64,000 nt of DNA from NCBI GenBank assembly GCA_022813625.1, contig JAKLMB010000005.1, forward strand, positions 1,302,001-1,366,000, given 5' to 3'. The position numbers and the translations under genes were made by a program. The notes under the pieces are model-generated. The model did not search any database. It was not told where the DNA came from and saw only the letters and a program-made list of their open reading frames with translations. Of the stretch, positions 42,759 through 55,432 are shown one piece after another. How positions within the stretch are numbered: position 1 is the stretch's first letter; every line of letters starts with the position of its first letter. Source of the DNA: Aaosphaeria pasadenensis (lineage: Eukaryota; Ascomycota; Dothideomycetes; Pleosporales).

Positions 42759-44320
42759 CCTGCCAATTAAGTCCAATGGATTGCAGAGCGGAGCCTACAC
42801 AGCACCTTTACACGGAGGACGCTGTCGAAGTCCAAAAATCGAAATGTTGTGGCTGGTGCACTTGGTGTTCCGTCCTCGTCCCATCATGGAAGCAGAAAAA
42901 AGCTCCCAGTGCCAAGCCTTCCGACCTCCAGAGCTAGGGTATTATCACGTGATTCTCAGTCACGCCTTCTTTGTTCTGCTGGAGTACAATGCAGAAAACC
43001 CCCCGGCCTGTTCCTTGCTGACATTTCTAGAATCTAGGACGTGGCCTGGGATGGATATGCGTTTGTTCCGTTCCTTTCTGATGCCCCATGCCTTTCCCAA
43101 TATGAGGAAAGCAAGGATCTGCGTGGCTACCGCGGTCAAGAACGGTGGATGGCATGCAAGAAGCCGTCCGTTCCCACGTGTGTGGGTGACGGCATGCAAC
43201 TCTAATATGCATTGTCGAGGAAAATCTGGGTTATGTGAAGGGGTGGCAGTAGCCGTTCCTTGCGGTGATGAACAAATGCTTCATTAGGGTGCTATGGGAA
43301 TGCTCCGGTCTCTAGATGATGGAAAGAGATTTGCAAACCTTGAGATTCATCAAACTCATGTTGAAACCCTTCATAGGAAATCCAAGATAGACTATTATTA
43401 CTAAGAAAATCGCACAATCCGTGTAGATGCTATCAAAGGGGGAGATAAAGGATGCTGTAGGGACAGGATATCGCGCAGCTTTGAAATGATGCCGACGGAA
43501 ACTCGAAAGCGCGTACGACTCTAAATGAACCCGGATGACCTATAAAAGCAAAATCCTCCAAGGAGACAGATACTCGAAAGAGATACTTTCCCAAGCAGAT
43601 ATCCGCCATGCAAAAGAAAAGCAAACCCTGCATGTTTGACAGTATCTGCTCAACCGAGATGCAATCCAGCCATGCACGCCCCAGTACAACTCGCGCCGAT
43701 TTATGTGTGCAAGGCCAGTGAACCGAAAAAAAAGGGAACAACAGACAAACCCATCCATCACAGTAAGACAGATAGGGAAAGTGAAAACAGGTATACCTGG
43801 CTCCGGGGAAGGAAGGGAAAGAGACAAAGCAATGAGACCTCGAGGAGGCTGACCTGAAGTAGAACACGAGTCCAACAAACCCCTTCCATGCATGCGATCT
43901 CGCAAGACCTGCTTTTCCGAGCTCCTGACCGTGAAGAGAGAAAACGATGGACCAATGCAGCCACTGGGATGCAATGACACAAAACATAACGACAAATAAC
44001 TATACCAAGACGCCTTCTCCTAACGAACCTGTATATCAAAGCAACGCACAGGGGGAATCATCGCTTTATGCTTGAAATGGAGCCCATCCCCCAGTAGACT
44101 CAATGGTCTTGAAGGATTTTCGCGCCAGTACCCATGCCCTTGCGTGAAAGAGAAAAGAAGCCAAATCAAACACAACACACAACACCTCGCCATGACTGAA
44201 GTGACTGGATATAACGCAACAATAGACGAGACAGAAGATTCGAACACGTGCAGTGATGTATGCTCCCCGGTAACTCCAAAGTCGTCTCTCGTTACTGCGT
44301 GGACGGTTCATCCGTGGTGA
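42759..44320. other. MRPS35 upstream region and Whi3 3' flank
   Basis: Minus-strand frames at 43433-43995 reach 184 codons, but they are rich in Phe/Ser/Cys, overlap another frame, and show no domain. This is likely the long 3' UTR of the Whi3-like gene and the MRPS35 promoter. Confidence 0.45.
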
Positions 44321-46060
44321 TCAGCGTCCCATCATATAGGCGGCGTAGTTTTGCATCCCAGCAAAACCGTTGCCGGAGACAGAAGTGGCCAGTCCGGCTG
44401 CCATTGGTTGCGCGCGGATGGGACTGGCCATATCGTTGGGGGGAAGAAACCCGCCGTTACTGTACATGCCGAATCCAGAGGCGCCATTGGTATGCACGGG
44501 GGTGGACAGTCCTGGAGGAGCCGACAATCCAGGGGGAGGGCCTGTGGCAGTGGAAAAGCCAGGAGGGGCAGCAACGCTGCCTCCAAAACCAGACATAGCT
44601 GAGTTGGGTGCAACAGCAGACGCTGGACCCATATTGGTTGGCTGACCGGTGCGCACACCGAGCGGGTTCTTGGAGAAGCTCAGTCGGATGCCACCCTTCA
44701 CGCTATTATGCAATGGATGTCCATAGAGCTCATTCAGAGCTTTGGTAGCGAACGAGATATCCTCGAATTCAACGAAACACATGGGACCATTCTGCTTTGT
44801 ACGGAAGCAGAGCCTCTTGTAGCCGCGCTGCTTAGAAAACATTGCCTTCAATTCGTCCTCGGAAGTATCCATGGGAAGATTGCCGACGTAGAGTGTGTTG
44901 CAGGGAGGATTCTGGTCAGCCGGATTAACTGGTGGGTAGTTGTGCCGAGCGAATTGCTGTGTGTACTGTTGATAGTTCGCATTGGGACCCAGATTAGTCA
45001 AGGTAGAAGGAATCGAATGTGGAGACATTGCTGAGATGTTGGATGTTGGGGGAGATTGCATGGTCGCAGCAGATCGCGGAGAGGCGTAATTGGGCATCGG
45101 TGGAGAGCTCATGCCATTCACACCATTGGTGTTGAGTGACAATGATGAAAAGCGAGTTACTGGGATGGAAGGGTTGGTAGTGCGGCGAGCAAGCGAGGCC
45201 TGAACAGGGGGACCTCCAGTCGCATAACCAATAGACTCCTTGAGAAGCCCATCGTCATCATCAGCCTCGTCGTTGATAACTGATTTTCCCAGATTGCGAT
45301 GGCCAAAGGTGGTATTGACTGGAGAAGTTGGAGAAAAGAGATTCGAGACAGGGAACTCTCCATTGCCAAGACCTGGGGTTCCGTTTGGTGGGGACATTTT
45401 CTCCATGTGTTGGAAGGTGCCATTGAAACGTGAGGATTGTCGGCCGTTGGTTGCAGTCGGTGGGACTCCTGTTGCGCTTGAAGGTGGTCCCTGGCGAGTG
45501 GACGAGCTATCGACTGTGTTGCGCCGTGTGCCAATCGCGGCGGGTGGACTGTCCTGCACGAGCTCTACGCTGATGGTGGCGTCGTTGGAGGCATTGCGCT
45601 TTCCGTTCAAGAGGTCCTTGGCCTGCCTTGCGCTCTCGATGGTTCGAAACCTTGCCACCGCAGTCGCGGTGCTCTTGTCTTCGTACTTGGAGGTGGGGAC
45701 GAGATCGCAATCGATGAAGTCGTTGCTGAAGACAAGCATGTTGCGCACCGCGTCGCGATCGCTATTACTGGGCAATCCGCGCAAAACGATCGAAGGCATG
45801 TTTTTGGGTTCGGGGCTGGGCTCAGCCTCGCTGGAAGAGAGTAGCGACAGCCCGTTCTTGTCAAACGCGCGACGCTCGCCGATAGGAGGAGCTAGATTGT
45901 AGGTATGCGACGCGGAAAATACGTCGGCGGTCATCGTGTTGTTCTGTGAATAGGGCAGCTTGGGCGGCGACGACGAGGCAGAACTGAAGGAACCGTGGAG
46001 GAAAGGGCTGTTGGAAAGGTTGGAGGGGCTCGTGCTACTCGGACTCGGCCCGCCGGCCAT
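44321..46060 (-). CDS. Whi3-type RNA-binding protein with two RRMs
   Basis: Intronless, 579 residues, starting with the first ATG at 46060. RRM1 covers about residues 88-168 (SIVLRGLPSNSDRDAVRNML...) and RRM2 about 385-470, with RNP2 LYVGNLP and RNP1-like MCFVEFED. The linkers are rich in Ser, Pro, Asn and Gly and the C-terminus is Met/Pro/Gly-rich, as in Whi3 and its Aspergillus homologs. Known: Whi3 binds cell-cycle mRNAs and forms assemblies through low-complexity regions. Inferred: a similar cytoplasmic role here. Upstream lies a very long C/T-rich leader or promoter. Confidence 0.9.
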   Translation of the reverse strand: MAGGPSPSSTSPSNLSNSPFLHGSFSSASSSPPKLPYSQNNTMTADVFSASHTYNLAPPIGERRAFDKNGLSLLSSSEAEPSPEPKNMPSIVLRGLPSNSDRDAVRNMLVFSNDFIDCDLVPTSKYEDKSTATAVARFRTIESARQAKDLLNGKRNASNDATISVELVQDSPPAAIGTRRNTVDSSSTRQGPPSSATGVPPTATNGRQSSRFNGTFQHMEKMSPPNGTPGLGNGEFPVSNLFSPTSPVNTTFGHRNLGKSVINDEADDDDGLLKESIGYATGGPPVQASLARRTTNPSIPVTRFSSLSLNTNGVNGMSSPPMPNYASPRSAATMQSPPTSNISAMSPHSIPSTLTNLGPNANYQQYTQQFARHNYPPVNPADQNPPCNTLYVGNLPMDTSEDELKAMFSKQRGYKRLCFRTKQNGPMCFVEFEDISFATKALNELYGHPLHNSVKGGIRLSFSKNPLGVRTGQPTNMGPASAVAPNSAMSGFGGSVAAPPGFSTATGPPPGLSAPPGLSTPVHTNGASGFGMYSNGGFLPPNDMASPIRAQPMAAGLATSVSGNGFAGMQNYAAYMMGR

Positions 46061-48000
46061 TCTTTCCTTTGTCTTTCCGCTGTCGCGATGGCCGTGCTCG
46101 AGACAAAGAAGTTCGGTCGAGTCGAATCGGGTCGGGTCGAGACGTGGGAGGCGAACAAATGCGACGATTTGAGGAGGACAAGTCGCGGTCGAGAAGCGGA
46201 GGTTGAGTCGCAGTCGACAAACTAGATGTGAAAAGAGTTCCAGAAGGCTGAGGGGCCCAGCGTTGGTGGAAGAGGAGGGAGGCCTGGGATGTAAAACAAC
46301 TTCGAAACGTCGTTATGCCGGGTGGGCTGTCGTCTTGGGGGCGATGTGGTGAGCGGCGTGGTGAGTCGCACGCGAAAGCGACGTGATTGGGCGCGATGAG
46401 GTCGAGCGGAAAAAGCAAAATGCCAATGATGGAAGAATATGAATGCAGCCCTGCGGGTAGGTGCTGCTGCAATGGCGAATGTGTCGTGAAGGAAAGCTGT
46501 TGGGTGATGTACGTTTTTTTACTTGGATTGGGGATGAATCTGGGTTGGATGAATGGGTGGATGGATGGATTATTGAGTGACGCGCGCAGACAAACTGGGG
46601 GGGAGGGGGGACGTGTGGTGTAAGAAGGGTGGTGGTGTGGGTAGTTATTGCGATCCGCGACGAGGGCCGTAGTAAGCTGGCCTGGATCTTTCGAGTACAA
46701 TAGTGGGAAAGGGAAAGGAAGAAAGGAAGAAAGGGAGCGAGGGAGCGAGCGAGTGAGCGAACGAGTCGGCGATTGCGATGGGAGGGAGGGAGGGGGGGAA
46801 GCAAGTTCGCACTACACTACAAGTACTGGGGGGGAGAGTCTAAATCGGTGTCGGGCGGACGCTAGACTGTGAGCGGGTGGTTGAGGAATGTGCGCGCTGC
46901 TGCAAGCCGGGGCAGCGAGGAGGGTGGTGAAGGATGGATAGGAGTAGTGTACTCGTAGTGTGTGTGGGTGGGTGGTGGTGGTGGTAGTGGTGGTAGTGGT
47001 AGTGGTGGCAGTAGTACTTGTAGTGGTGATAGAAGCCGTAGTATAGGGTGGATATCCAGTTGGTGTCCAGTTGGTGTCCAGTAGTAGAAGAGGGTGAAAG
47101 GTGGAGAGTAGTGGAGAGTGGAGATGAATGGAGAGTGGAGGAGGAAGAAAAGAAAGAAAGAAAGAAAGAGAGGAAGAAATGAGGATAAAGCAGGATGTTT
47201 AGACCAATCGTTGGGACGTTGGACGGTTGGGAGTCGGACTCTGGGAGTAGGATTTGGACTTGGGACTTTGGATTTGGATTTGGGTAAGCGGGTGGGCGGG
47301 GGGATGGCAGGTGTAGACGCTCGGAGGTGGATGAGAAAGGGAGAAACCGCGAGTCTGGTAAAAGGTAGAGGTGTACCAGTGTGCAGCGTGCAGTGTGCGG
47401 AGAGGGATTCAAGAAATACCCTCGAATCCAAAACTCAACTCAACTCAACTCAACTCAAATCCAGTAGTAGCCCGTCCAGCCCAGTCAAGTCCAGTCAAGT
47501 CGATAATAATGGAGGGATCCTATCGAATTGTAGTGCCGGTTCGGACTATCAAGAATCGGCCAATGAGAGCGGAGACGGGTTATGTGTGTGTGCCTCTAGA
47601 TGCAGCCAGAGTACCGTAAAGTGCCGTAACATTCAGGTAGGTACCGAATACAATACAATACATATATTCAGTATGTAATGGATGGATGTAGACCGTAGGA
47701 TCGAGAATGGAGTCTCGAGTCTCGAGTGTCAAGTCTAGAGTATCAAGTAACAAGCCTACAAAGGCTATATTATGACTCTTTCACACTCTCGCACTATCAC
47801 CGGTACAACTCGCACTTGCACTTTGACCTCACCAACTGCAAGCACAAGCGGACGCACAGGCACACGGGTACGGGAAGAGGCTTAGGTAGACCGTAGTGGA
47901 GAAGGAAGAGCGTAACTTTAAGCCTTGAAGCGTAACAGAATACTCCGGATTAGAATGATGTTCTTTGGTGAGTAGCGAGTGAGTAAGGGAGGATCAGTCT
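46061..48000. promoter_or_regulatory. Extended C/T-rich promoter or 5' leader of the Whi3-like gene
   Basis: Read on the Whi3-sense (minus) strand, 46200-47400 is a nearly unbroken C/T-rich sequence with homopyrimidine runs. Two overlapping 190-codon frames (46840-47431) owe their openness to this composition and are Pro/Leu/Ser/His-rich, so I do not call them genes. Very long C/T-rich leaders are normal for regulated fungal genes. A CTCAA pentanucleotide microsatellite sits at 47431-47458. Confidence 0.5.
47431..47458. repeat. CTCAA pentanucleotide microsatellite
   Basis: Five consecutive CTCAA units lie in the upstream region of the Whi3-like gene. It is simple enough to be polymorphic. 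Confidence 0.8.
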
Positions 48001-51000
48001 TTACAGCAAGGTAGATGTCTGCGCTGCAGCTGGTGAGCTTTTAGGCATACAATGGATACCGTTGGCGTTTGTTGGTGGTGGTCGTGGTTGTGGTTGTCGC
48101 AAGTTGCCTGTAAATGCTCCTCTGCGTAGTAATGGTGGTGGTGGTGCGGATGGGTGGGGGCTATGGGCCTGTGCCTGTGCCTGTGCCTGTCTGTGTGGGA
48201 CGCTTCGTATCGCAACAACAGCAATAATGGTCGTTGGGTCTATCGGAGAATGGCCGACTTGCGAGGACAGGATTTGCCGCCCGCAATAGCCTGAACGTTG
48301 CTGTCGTGCTGGGCAGCGAATTGCAGCAGTGAGATTTGTAGATGTGCACAGCGGGCAGGGGTGGCAGGTTTGGATGTGTGCAGGCGGTAGGCAGTGGTGA
48401 GAGCGAGCAAGTGTGATGCCTGTACCATTGTCCAGGACCGGCGGCGGTGTGTCTCTCAACGTGGAGGACCAGGACGAGGATGAGGTTGATTTTGAGACAG
48501 ATGGCGATATTGATAGTGGCACTGGTGGGATGGCGAACAGGCTGCACGAAGGCTTCGACGGAGCCAAGCCACAGGCGCGGGCGATAGAGCTCAGCTCTTG
48601 CACTGGCAGAGGTTGATATTGAACGCAGCCAGTCAGAAGACCTAATCGAAATCTCTTGAGTCTTGACGTGGCCAAGTCAAAGTTCAGTAGCTGGATTAGC
48701 TCCGGCTACGGGGTATGATGGCGGCTTGTAGTACTCGTAATATCATCAAATGTGCATTCTATGTGTATGGAGAACGGAGTAGTCGTAGAAGAGGTGATGA
48801 GGTACGCTTGGGTGGAGCCTCGAGTTCAATGCAAAGCAACAGTGACGGCGGCAAAGAATGTGTGAGCAGCCAGTACGAAATACGGTATGACTTAATGCAA
48901 TGCAGATGTGGTTTGTAGACATGTAGGATGGAGGATCATGTCGTGTAGCAGTGAGAAGGAATATAGATAGATGACACTGCATACATAGAATAAGAGGAGG
49001 AGTTGGAAGGCGCGCGTAGTGGTGGTTCGTTTCAAACAAGGCAGGCGCGAACAAACGCGAGGGCTGAGTGATTGATGGCAGTCACTCGGTAGGTATCAGC
49101 TATCTCCTCCTACAGAACAATAACTCCATCCTTTACACAGTACACCTTGCACCACGAGGTAGGTTATCTTCATCAACTACTCCCGTACCTACCACCTACC
49201 TGGGCAATTGCCTTCAAGAGATGGAGAAAATCGAATAGAACTGGCCGCGAGCGACCAATTGCAGCGAGCGACTGGTGATGGGTACACTCGATGCATCTCA
49301 CAGCGACGAATTGTTGTGAGTCTCACTATACCAGATCAGACACGGTCAATCATGTTCATTCATTATCCCATCACATATCCATCGCCATCTAACGAAACAA
49401 TAGGATTCTTACCAATACATGTTTCAGGCTCGTACTGTATGTATTATAAATCCCACCCCAAGCGTAGCGAGTAGGTATCGGAGGTAATCATTAGCCATGA
49501 TACGAGATACACTGTCTCTAGAGTCTACCCATCGTTCTCTGGACATCGATTCCCTGTCCAACCCTGTCCTGGTTGGGTAGAGAAGCATCAAGGATCCCAT
49601 CTCGTTATCACACGCCGCTTTTTCCAACTTTTCCATAGTCCAACCTACATACAAGTACCGCACACACACACACCGACAGACACAGACAGACCAGACACAC
49701 ACAAGACGACGACACCACTACTATCACATCATTACACACCCAAACAGCCACAGCCGTATCCAACCAACCATCGTCTACAGCCTAACATTTATCCTGCCTT
49801 ATGGAGTACTAATTCGACCTATCCGAATTCACCGCGCTGCTATCCGCACCCACTACAGACACTGTGCCCAATACACGTTGTAGGTTCTTGTTTCTCAATC
49901 ACTAAATTGCTGCCCTTTTTCAGATTACGAGGTATCAACTACTCGTAGTTATGGGTACCCTTTCTGGCTTATACCTTACTTTGTCTTACGAGTATTCTGC
50001 ATGTTCACACTCACTCTCCGTCTTAGGTATTGTTACCCTCTGCTTCTCATCTACCGACCGCATTGCTACGCTACTAGGTAGCATCACCTTGATCTTACTG
50101 CGTGCCCTTAATGGCCGATGGTAGATGCTGGCTCATGGCGCTGCCCAGCTTGAACGCGGCCTCCTTCGCGGCCTCACTCGTCCACCGGCAGCTGCTGTGA
50201 TGCGCCAGAACCCGGTCCTTTGGTGCAGAGACATTTCCCGTTCCGCGTCGAATCACAGTCGTCAACATGCTGTTAACCCTTGCACAGGCAGATCCACACC
50301 CTTGACGGTTCAGAGGCGGCCCACCACCCCCGTCCACGGCCACTTTTTAGAGCCACCGAACTCCAGTTCCTGGCTGGACATGGCCACAGAAGTGATAGAA
50401 CAAGCTTCCCCCATCACCGCAACACTGCCTCTGCGCGCCCAGCACAGACAACGTTTCCTGTAGATTGAGTTGCTCAGCGCTACCCCGTGATGCGAACGAA
50501 CATGGCCACTACGGAGCTTTTGGGACCTGGCTCACCCCTGCAGGCTCAACCTTCTTTCATCGTCATTACATTATTGCAAGAACTTACTACTGTCATGGAA
50601 GGGGGTGGTGTCCCGAACCCAGGCCTTGCCTCTTCCCAAAGGTCAGAAATTAGACCAGGCAACCAACTGCTGCAGGGCCAATTACGGCACTATGAAGGAC
50701 GTGCTCGCCTTCCCGAACCCGCCCCTACTTTCGGGCGAATGTCAAAAAAACAACTTTCCTCCAGCCGGTGTACCTAGACGAAACTCACTTCACTGTTGAT
50801 GACCAGCGCATCCATTCAGAGAGTCGCTTCCTAAATCTTGCTATGATGGGTGGTGCACGTGGTCAGGATACTTGCGCGTGCTCCTTCTCCCACACTTGGA
50901 GGAAATGGCTTGCATCGGCACGCTACGATGTTTTGTATCCATTGTCTGCCAATCACAACTGTGAGCAAGGGGACATGGCAACAGAAGAGGATATCAACGT

Positions 51001-52200
51001 ACCATTCACAAGTTGAGATACTTCTGGCTGCAAGATCATTCGACAATGCTTTTAGTATTGTCTCTGCCGCGCCACGTGGATCCATCCAGGCTATAGACAT
51101 CCCACCTGTCTCGCCCCCAATAATTGCATCCGAGTGTTGTGTAGCCGACGGTAGCCAGAGTATCAAGTTTTTGAATATGTCTACCGATCCGTATTCTTCC
51201 TTCCGTGAGCCTATACTTCAGGGCCGAATACGCCTGCACGGGATGGCGTTCCGTTATCACTCCCTCCACACCAACGCCTTTCGGCATTTCTATCTTGCGA
51301 CATGCTCCCTCTCCTCTCCTCGAATGAGCAAGGTAAGAACGAGAACCCCTCTATCAGGTATTGCCTTCCCAGGGTGTCGAGTGACTGAGACTTGCTTTTG
51401 TCGTCACAATGTAACCGCCTTCATGTGCCACCGAAGCCTAGTCCTTCATTGCAAACCAAGTTCAAACAAGCTGGAGCTCATCTGGCCGAGGTAATGAAAA
51501 CCACCGACCTTGATTTACCAACATAGCTCTCTTCCAATGTACTGTCTGACACTGTGCATTTGATAATTATTCTTTCCCCGCCAGCTGTCATGGTCGTCTT
51601 TCCGTTACGATAGCCAATTCTTGGCTGATGCCTAGGCAATATCGTCGTTCAGGCGGCATACGTCAGTACTGCCATCGCAATATGCACACATATCAACAAC
51701 GTTCTTAGGCAGAGCTCTGTCTATATTGGCAGTCTTGGAGAGTTTTTTTCATGTCCTAGTAAAGAATTGCCTGAGGAAACATGTTAGTTATCATCGAACA
51801 TGCGGAGCGGCAAGAGACTGGAGGTAGAGCACTTCTCAACTCTATTTTTTTCGCATCATACGCCCATATTCATTGCAATCTTTGCCATCCTCCCCGCCGT
51901 CGATCGTCTAATGTAATTGGGTGTTTCTATCAAATATATTATGCTGGTTTTGATTGTCACTCGGCACGATAACATAGACTAGCAGCATGTCTCAATCCAA
52001 GGAGAGAGCGGGCTATCTGCGGTCACTTATTGTCACAAATAAATCATGCAAAGATAATACTCCTAAGAGATCACATCTTGCATGGTCATGCAAAGGTATC
52101 ATGATTGTTGCATTGTTCTGGAGAGCTCTGTAGTAGATTTCAGGCTAGCCTAGGGCTGGGTAAGGCTGCAGCCAACGGCGTTACAGCTCTGCGTGGGTGC
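48001..52200. other. Gene desert, first part
   Basis: I found no supported gene on either strand. Frames at 48001-48675, 50095-50343, 50850-51494 and others are below what composition explains and lack motifs or spliceable continuity. Short GT/AC simple repeats occur (CTGTGC at 48170-48195, AC at 49660-49673). Confidence 0.5.
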
Positions 52201-54600
52201 GGTGCATACAAAGTACGATTACGCTTAGAGAGCGCTGCAAGGTGACACGGTGAATTCGATCCGGAATCTCCCATTGGCTCTCTCCCCTAGAGTATTTCAT
52301 CGGGACCTCTTCCCCACAGATGCTACTAGACTTATTATATCACTAGGACTATCTACAAGAGTACCAGCATCATCAATCAAGCAACACCTTCAGCCCAAAT
52401 GATTCAGTCGTCTCCGAAATACCGAATGGCTTCTATCGGATGCTGACGGTCTTACAACGGCTTTTTCCTCCACAGCACAACGTCGACAAAATTTCACCCT
52501 GGCACCTGAGCATACATACCGGCGCTTTTCCTTCTCGAAACATCAAAAATATTTCCTCCCATCATGCTCCCCAGTCATTCACCCTTCTTCCCCCAATTCG
52601 CAACTCCGATTGGCCTCCTCTATCCCAGTCACATCCCCCCTAGCACAAATAGCCCAACACATCTGCCCATCGTCAGACGCAGGTCCCGATATCCCCATCC
52701 ATCAGCATCCTTCACATTCTCGCTCGTCAACCATATTTGTGGGTCCCCTACTTGTAAACAATGGCCGGGGCAAAGGGAAAGATCCCCATCCGATCGATCC
52801 GGTCAAGCGCTCTCGCCGTCCTAATACTCGCTTTGCTCATGTGACCGACTTTCCATGCGGGTTAGACGGGCACTACGAGTGCTAGTGCTCATAGTGGGCG
52901 TGGCGTGCTGAAAGATGGAGCGAAGGATGCGGTACTTGTTCGATTCCTTTGTTCACGAGAGGGTCGGCTTAGAAACGGTGCGAGATATGTGCCGGTAGAG
53001 TGCGTGGTGGCGGAGGGAGGATGATGGGACTTGAGGGTAAGCGTGATGGCGCTTTCGGAGCTGGATGTTGTTTCTTTGAGGGCGGCGTGTGGTGTTGCGA
53101 TTTTGATGTGATGAATAGGTAGGCTGTCATTGGCTCTGGTTTTCAACGGTCTACAGCTCACAGCTGGGTTCCTCCTCGTATGGACATCGCCTTCTTGTTT
53201 CCGGACTCTGAGGCTCTTGTTGCCGCAGGCCTCGCTTGCATGGAGGTGTCCTTTCAAGGACAGACTATCATTCTCTCAGCTCTCTCTCTCACGGCCTATC
53301 CCAGATATCAATTACTAACCCGTGGATACCCACAGCTGAAAAGTACCAGAGAAGCTTATCTGGCACACCAGGTTACCCACCAACTAGCGTCTTCCGTCCC
53401 GTCCAAGGAAAGAACACATGCATCTACTTCCTCTTAAACGCTATCAGGAAGCTAAACAGGGTTGAACGTGTACATAGCACTTCCATGCGGATAACCTAAT
53501 GCAGTGATACTCTGTGCTTACAATGTGACATAGGGGCGTCTTCAGTAGACTCACACAATCCCAAGTAGAAGCCTTGGAACAAGGCTGATCAAGTTGAATT
53601 GGAATGAACAGAAAGCAAGCGCCAAAAGCATTTCGTTTCTTTCCTAGTTCTTCCTTTGTAAGACGAAGACTCTCTTTCCTATTGTACGAGAGTAAATGAT
53701 GTGGAGGACGATGAAGGCATCAGGCGAAGGAAGGGGTGCATATTTGCGTTTTGACTTGGTTCTAGTGTAGTTGATATCTGAAGAAACTCTGGATGAATAT
53801 GGGAGATCTTGCCTTGTAAACCTCATGTATGCAATGGATACAATACTCGACGACAGATTTGACTTCAGACGAGATCAATATTCTTTTTTGTAGATTTGAT
53901 TTGATCGCTTAAACAGATTGTATTGGATTTTTTCGAGTCTTGATACTTTGGCTTTCTAGGGCCATGATGTTCCACTTCCTATTTTCTAAATTCTAGGGAG
54001 TTTAGAGATGTATTGTCCCAATCAACGAAACTATCGTTACTTCGACCATTTTGCCCCTCTCATTCCCGCCACAGAGAACTGGAGGAATAGCTTGTTTCAC
54101 AAATGGCAAGAAGGAATATTTCTGTGATATCATTCACAATGCTAGTAATCCTTTCTTAGGCTATGCACAGAAGAAAGTCCCAATAGGAAACATGTCTCTT
54201 CGTTTAATGTTGTCATTGAAATCCACGAAACGGAAAGCTCGTTCTCTCGTCAATGTCGACTTTTCTCTTCTTGTTCGATGAATAGTACGGCGAGAAACTA
54301 TGTATTTCCAAGTGTGCCGGACTTTGCAGATTGAAATCTGATGTCGGAGACATTTGGACCCACATAGAAAGGGAGCAGTCTGCTTTTGTTTTATTATGTA
54401 TCTTTGAACAGATTGAATAAGAATTCAAGTGTGGGACTAGGTCAGTAGATTGAACTGTCTACTCTTCTAAATGTCATGAGAGCGGATAAGTGAGTTCTTG
54501 TGTCCTCGGGGAGTGTAACAAGTATGTCTTGGGCCAAGCGGAAAATTACATGAAGTTGCTTCAACACTGTGAGAAATGGTGATAGTTCATAAGAAGTTTG
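52201..54600. other. Gene desert, second part
   Basis: No supported gene. It precedes the first duplicated small-gene unit. Several frames of 80-122 codons (52564-53257) are unremarkable in composition. Confidence 0.5.
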
Positions 54601-55146
54601 TGATATTGTAGTGAACCAAATCTTTCGATATGGAGGATTTCTCGCGGCGTCGGCGTGGAGAGCAATGGGCATTTTGTGGTAGGTTGCCGTGATACAAGTC
54701 ACTGCGCAGCATGTACCAATCATGTATTGAGACAGAGCCGATTCAGAGACGCAGACATTGTATGAAATATAATTTTTCGTATCCATTAGGCCATTGTGAT
54801 GTTGGAAATGTTCAAGTGAATGATAGTTCCCCGCCAGAATTGACATTGCGGGTCGTCACATCGTCAGAATATACGCTCATATCCATGCCCTATTTTCGCT
54901 CCGCAATGCCATGTCACAACTCTCAAAGGTCATCGTTTCGAAGTTTCATGTTTGGGGCCATAGCATGCATAGGCGCCTTATCATACCTGCAGTCATTGCA
55001 TGCATTGACTTCATAAAGCACCTTACCCATGCTTTTCCCCAACTACCACACCCATCAGCGAAGTCATAGATCTTTCACACTCATCAGATGTTATAAGTAC
55101 CTATATGGTTAGGGATTTCCAGTCACACTAATTACGGAAGGGTTAC

Positions 55147-55323
55147 AGTCAAAGCTGCAGAGTCATGAAAATAACAAGAAGCTTTGTACCTAGAGTAGTC
55201 AAATGACATGGAGCTTTGTATTCAGACCCTCTAGTCACAACAATGATGACCAACTTATAGTCAAAGCTACAGAGTCATGAAAAGGACGAGCAGCTCGATA
55301 GTCAAAGCCAAAGAGTCAGAGGA
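55147..55323 (+). repeat. Degenerate AGTCAAAGCT...AGAGTC repeat upstream of small gene A
   Basis: Units beginning AGTCAAAGC occur at 55147, 55259 and 55300, with a partial copy near 55233. Each carries AGAGTC and several carry AGTCATGAAAA. They resemble the better-preserved 40-bp tandem array upstream of the duplicate gene. The GAGTCA words match the core of Gcn4/AP-1-type sites, which is a possibility only. Confidence 0.6.
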
Positions 55324-55432
55324 TATATAAATATGAGATCGGTTCAGAGCTCTTCCTATCTTCATCCACAGTTCCAATCAAGAAATCTTCTATCTTTGAA
55401 AAACCCACAAAACATCACCGAGAATATCTACA

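Noticed and set aside
43433..43995. Minus-strand frames of 184 and 151 codons
   Set aside because: They overlap each other, are Phe/Ser/Cys-biased, have no domain and fit the Whi3 3' flank.
46840..47431. Two overlapping 190-codon minus-strand frames
   Set aside because: C/T-rich sequence keeps both frames open; the products are low-complexity Pro/Leu/Ser/His.
48001..48675. Minus-strand 224-codon frame
   Set aside because: No motif, biased composition and repeat-derived Gln/Ala/His stretch.
50850..51494. Plus-strand 214-codon frame in the gene desert
   Set aside because: No domain and no clear ATG context; its neighbours in other frames are equally open.
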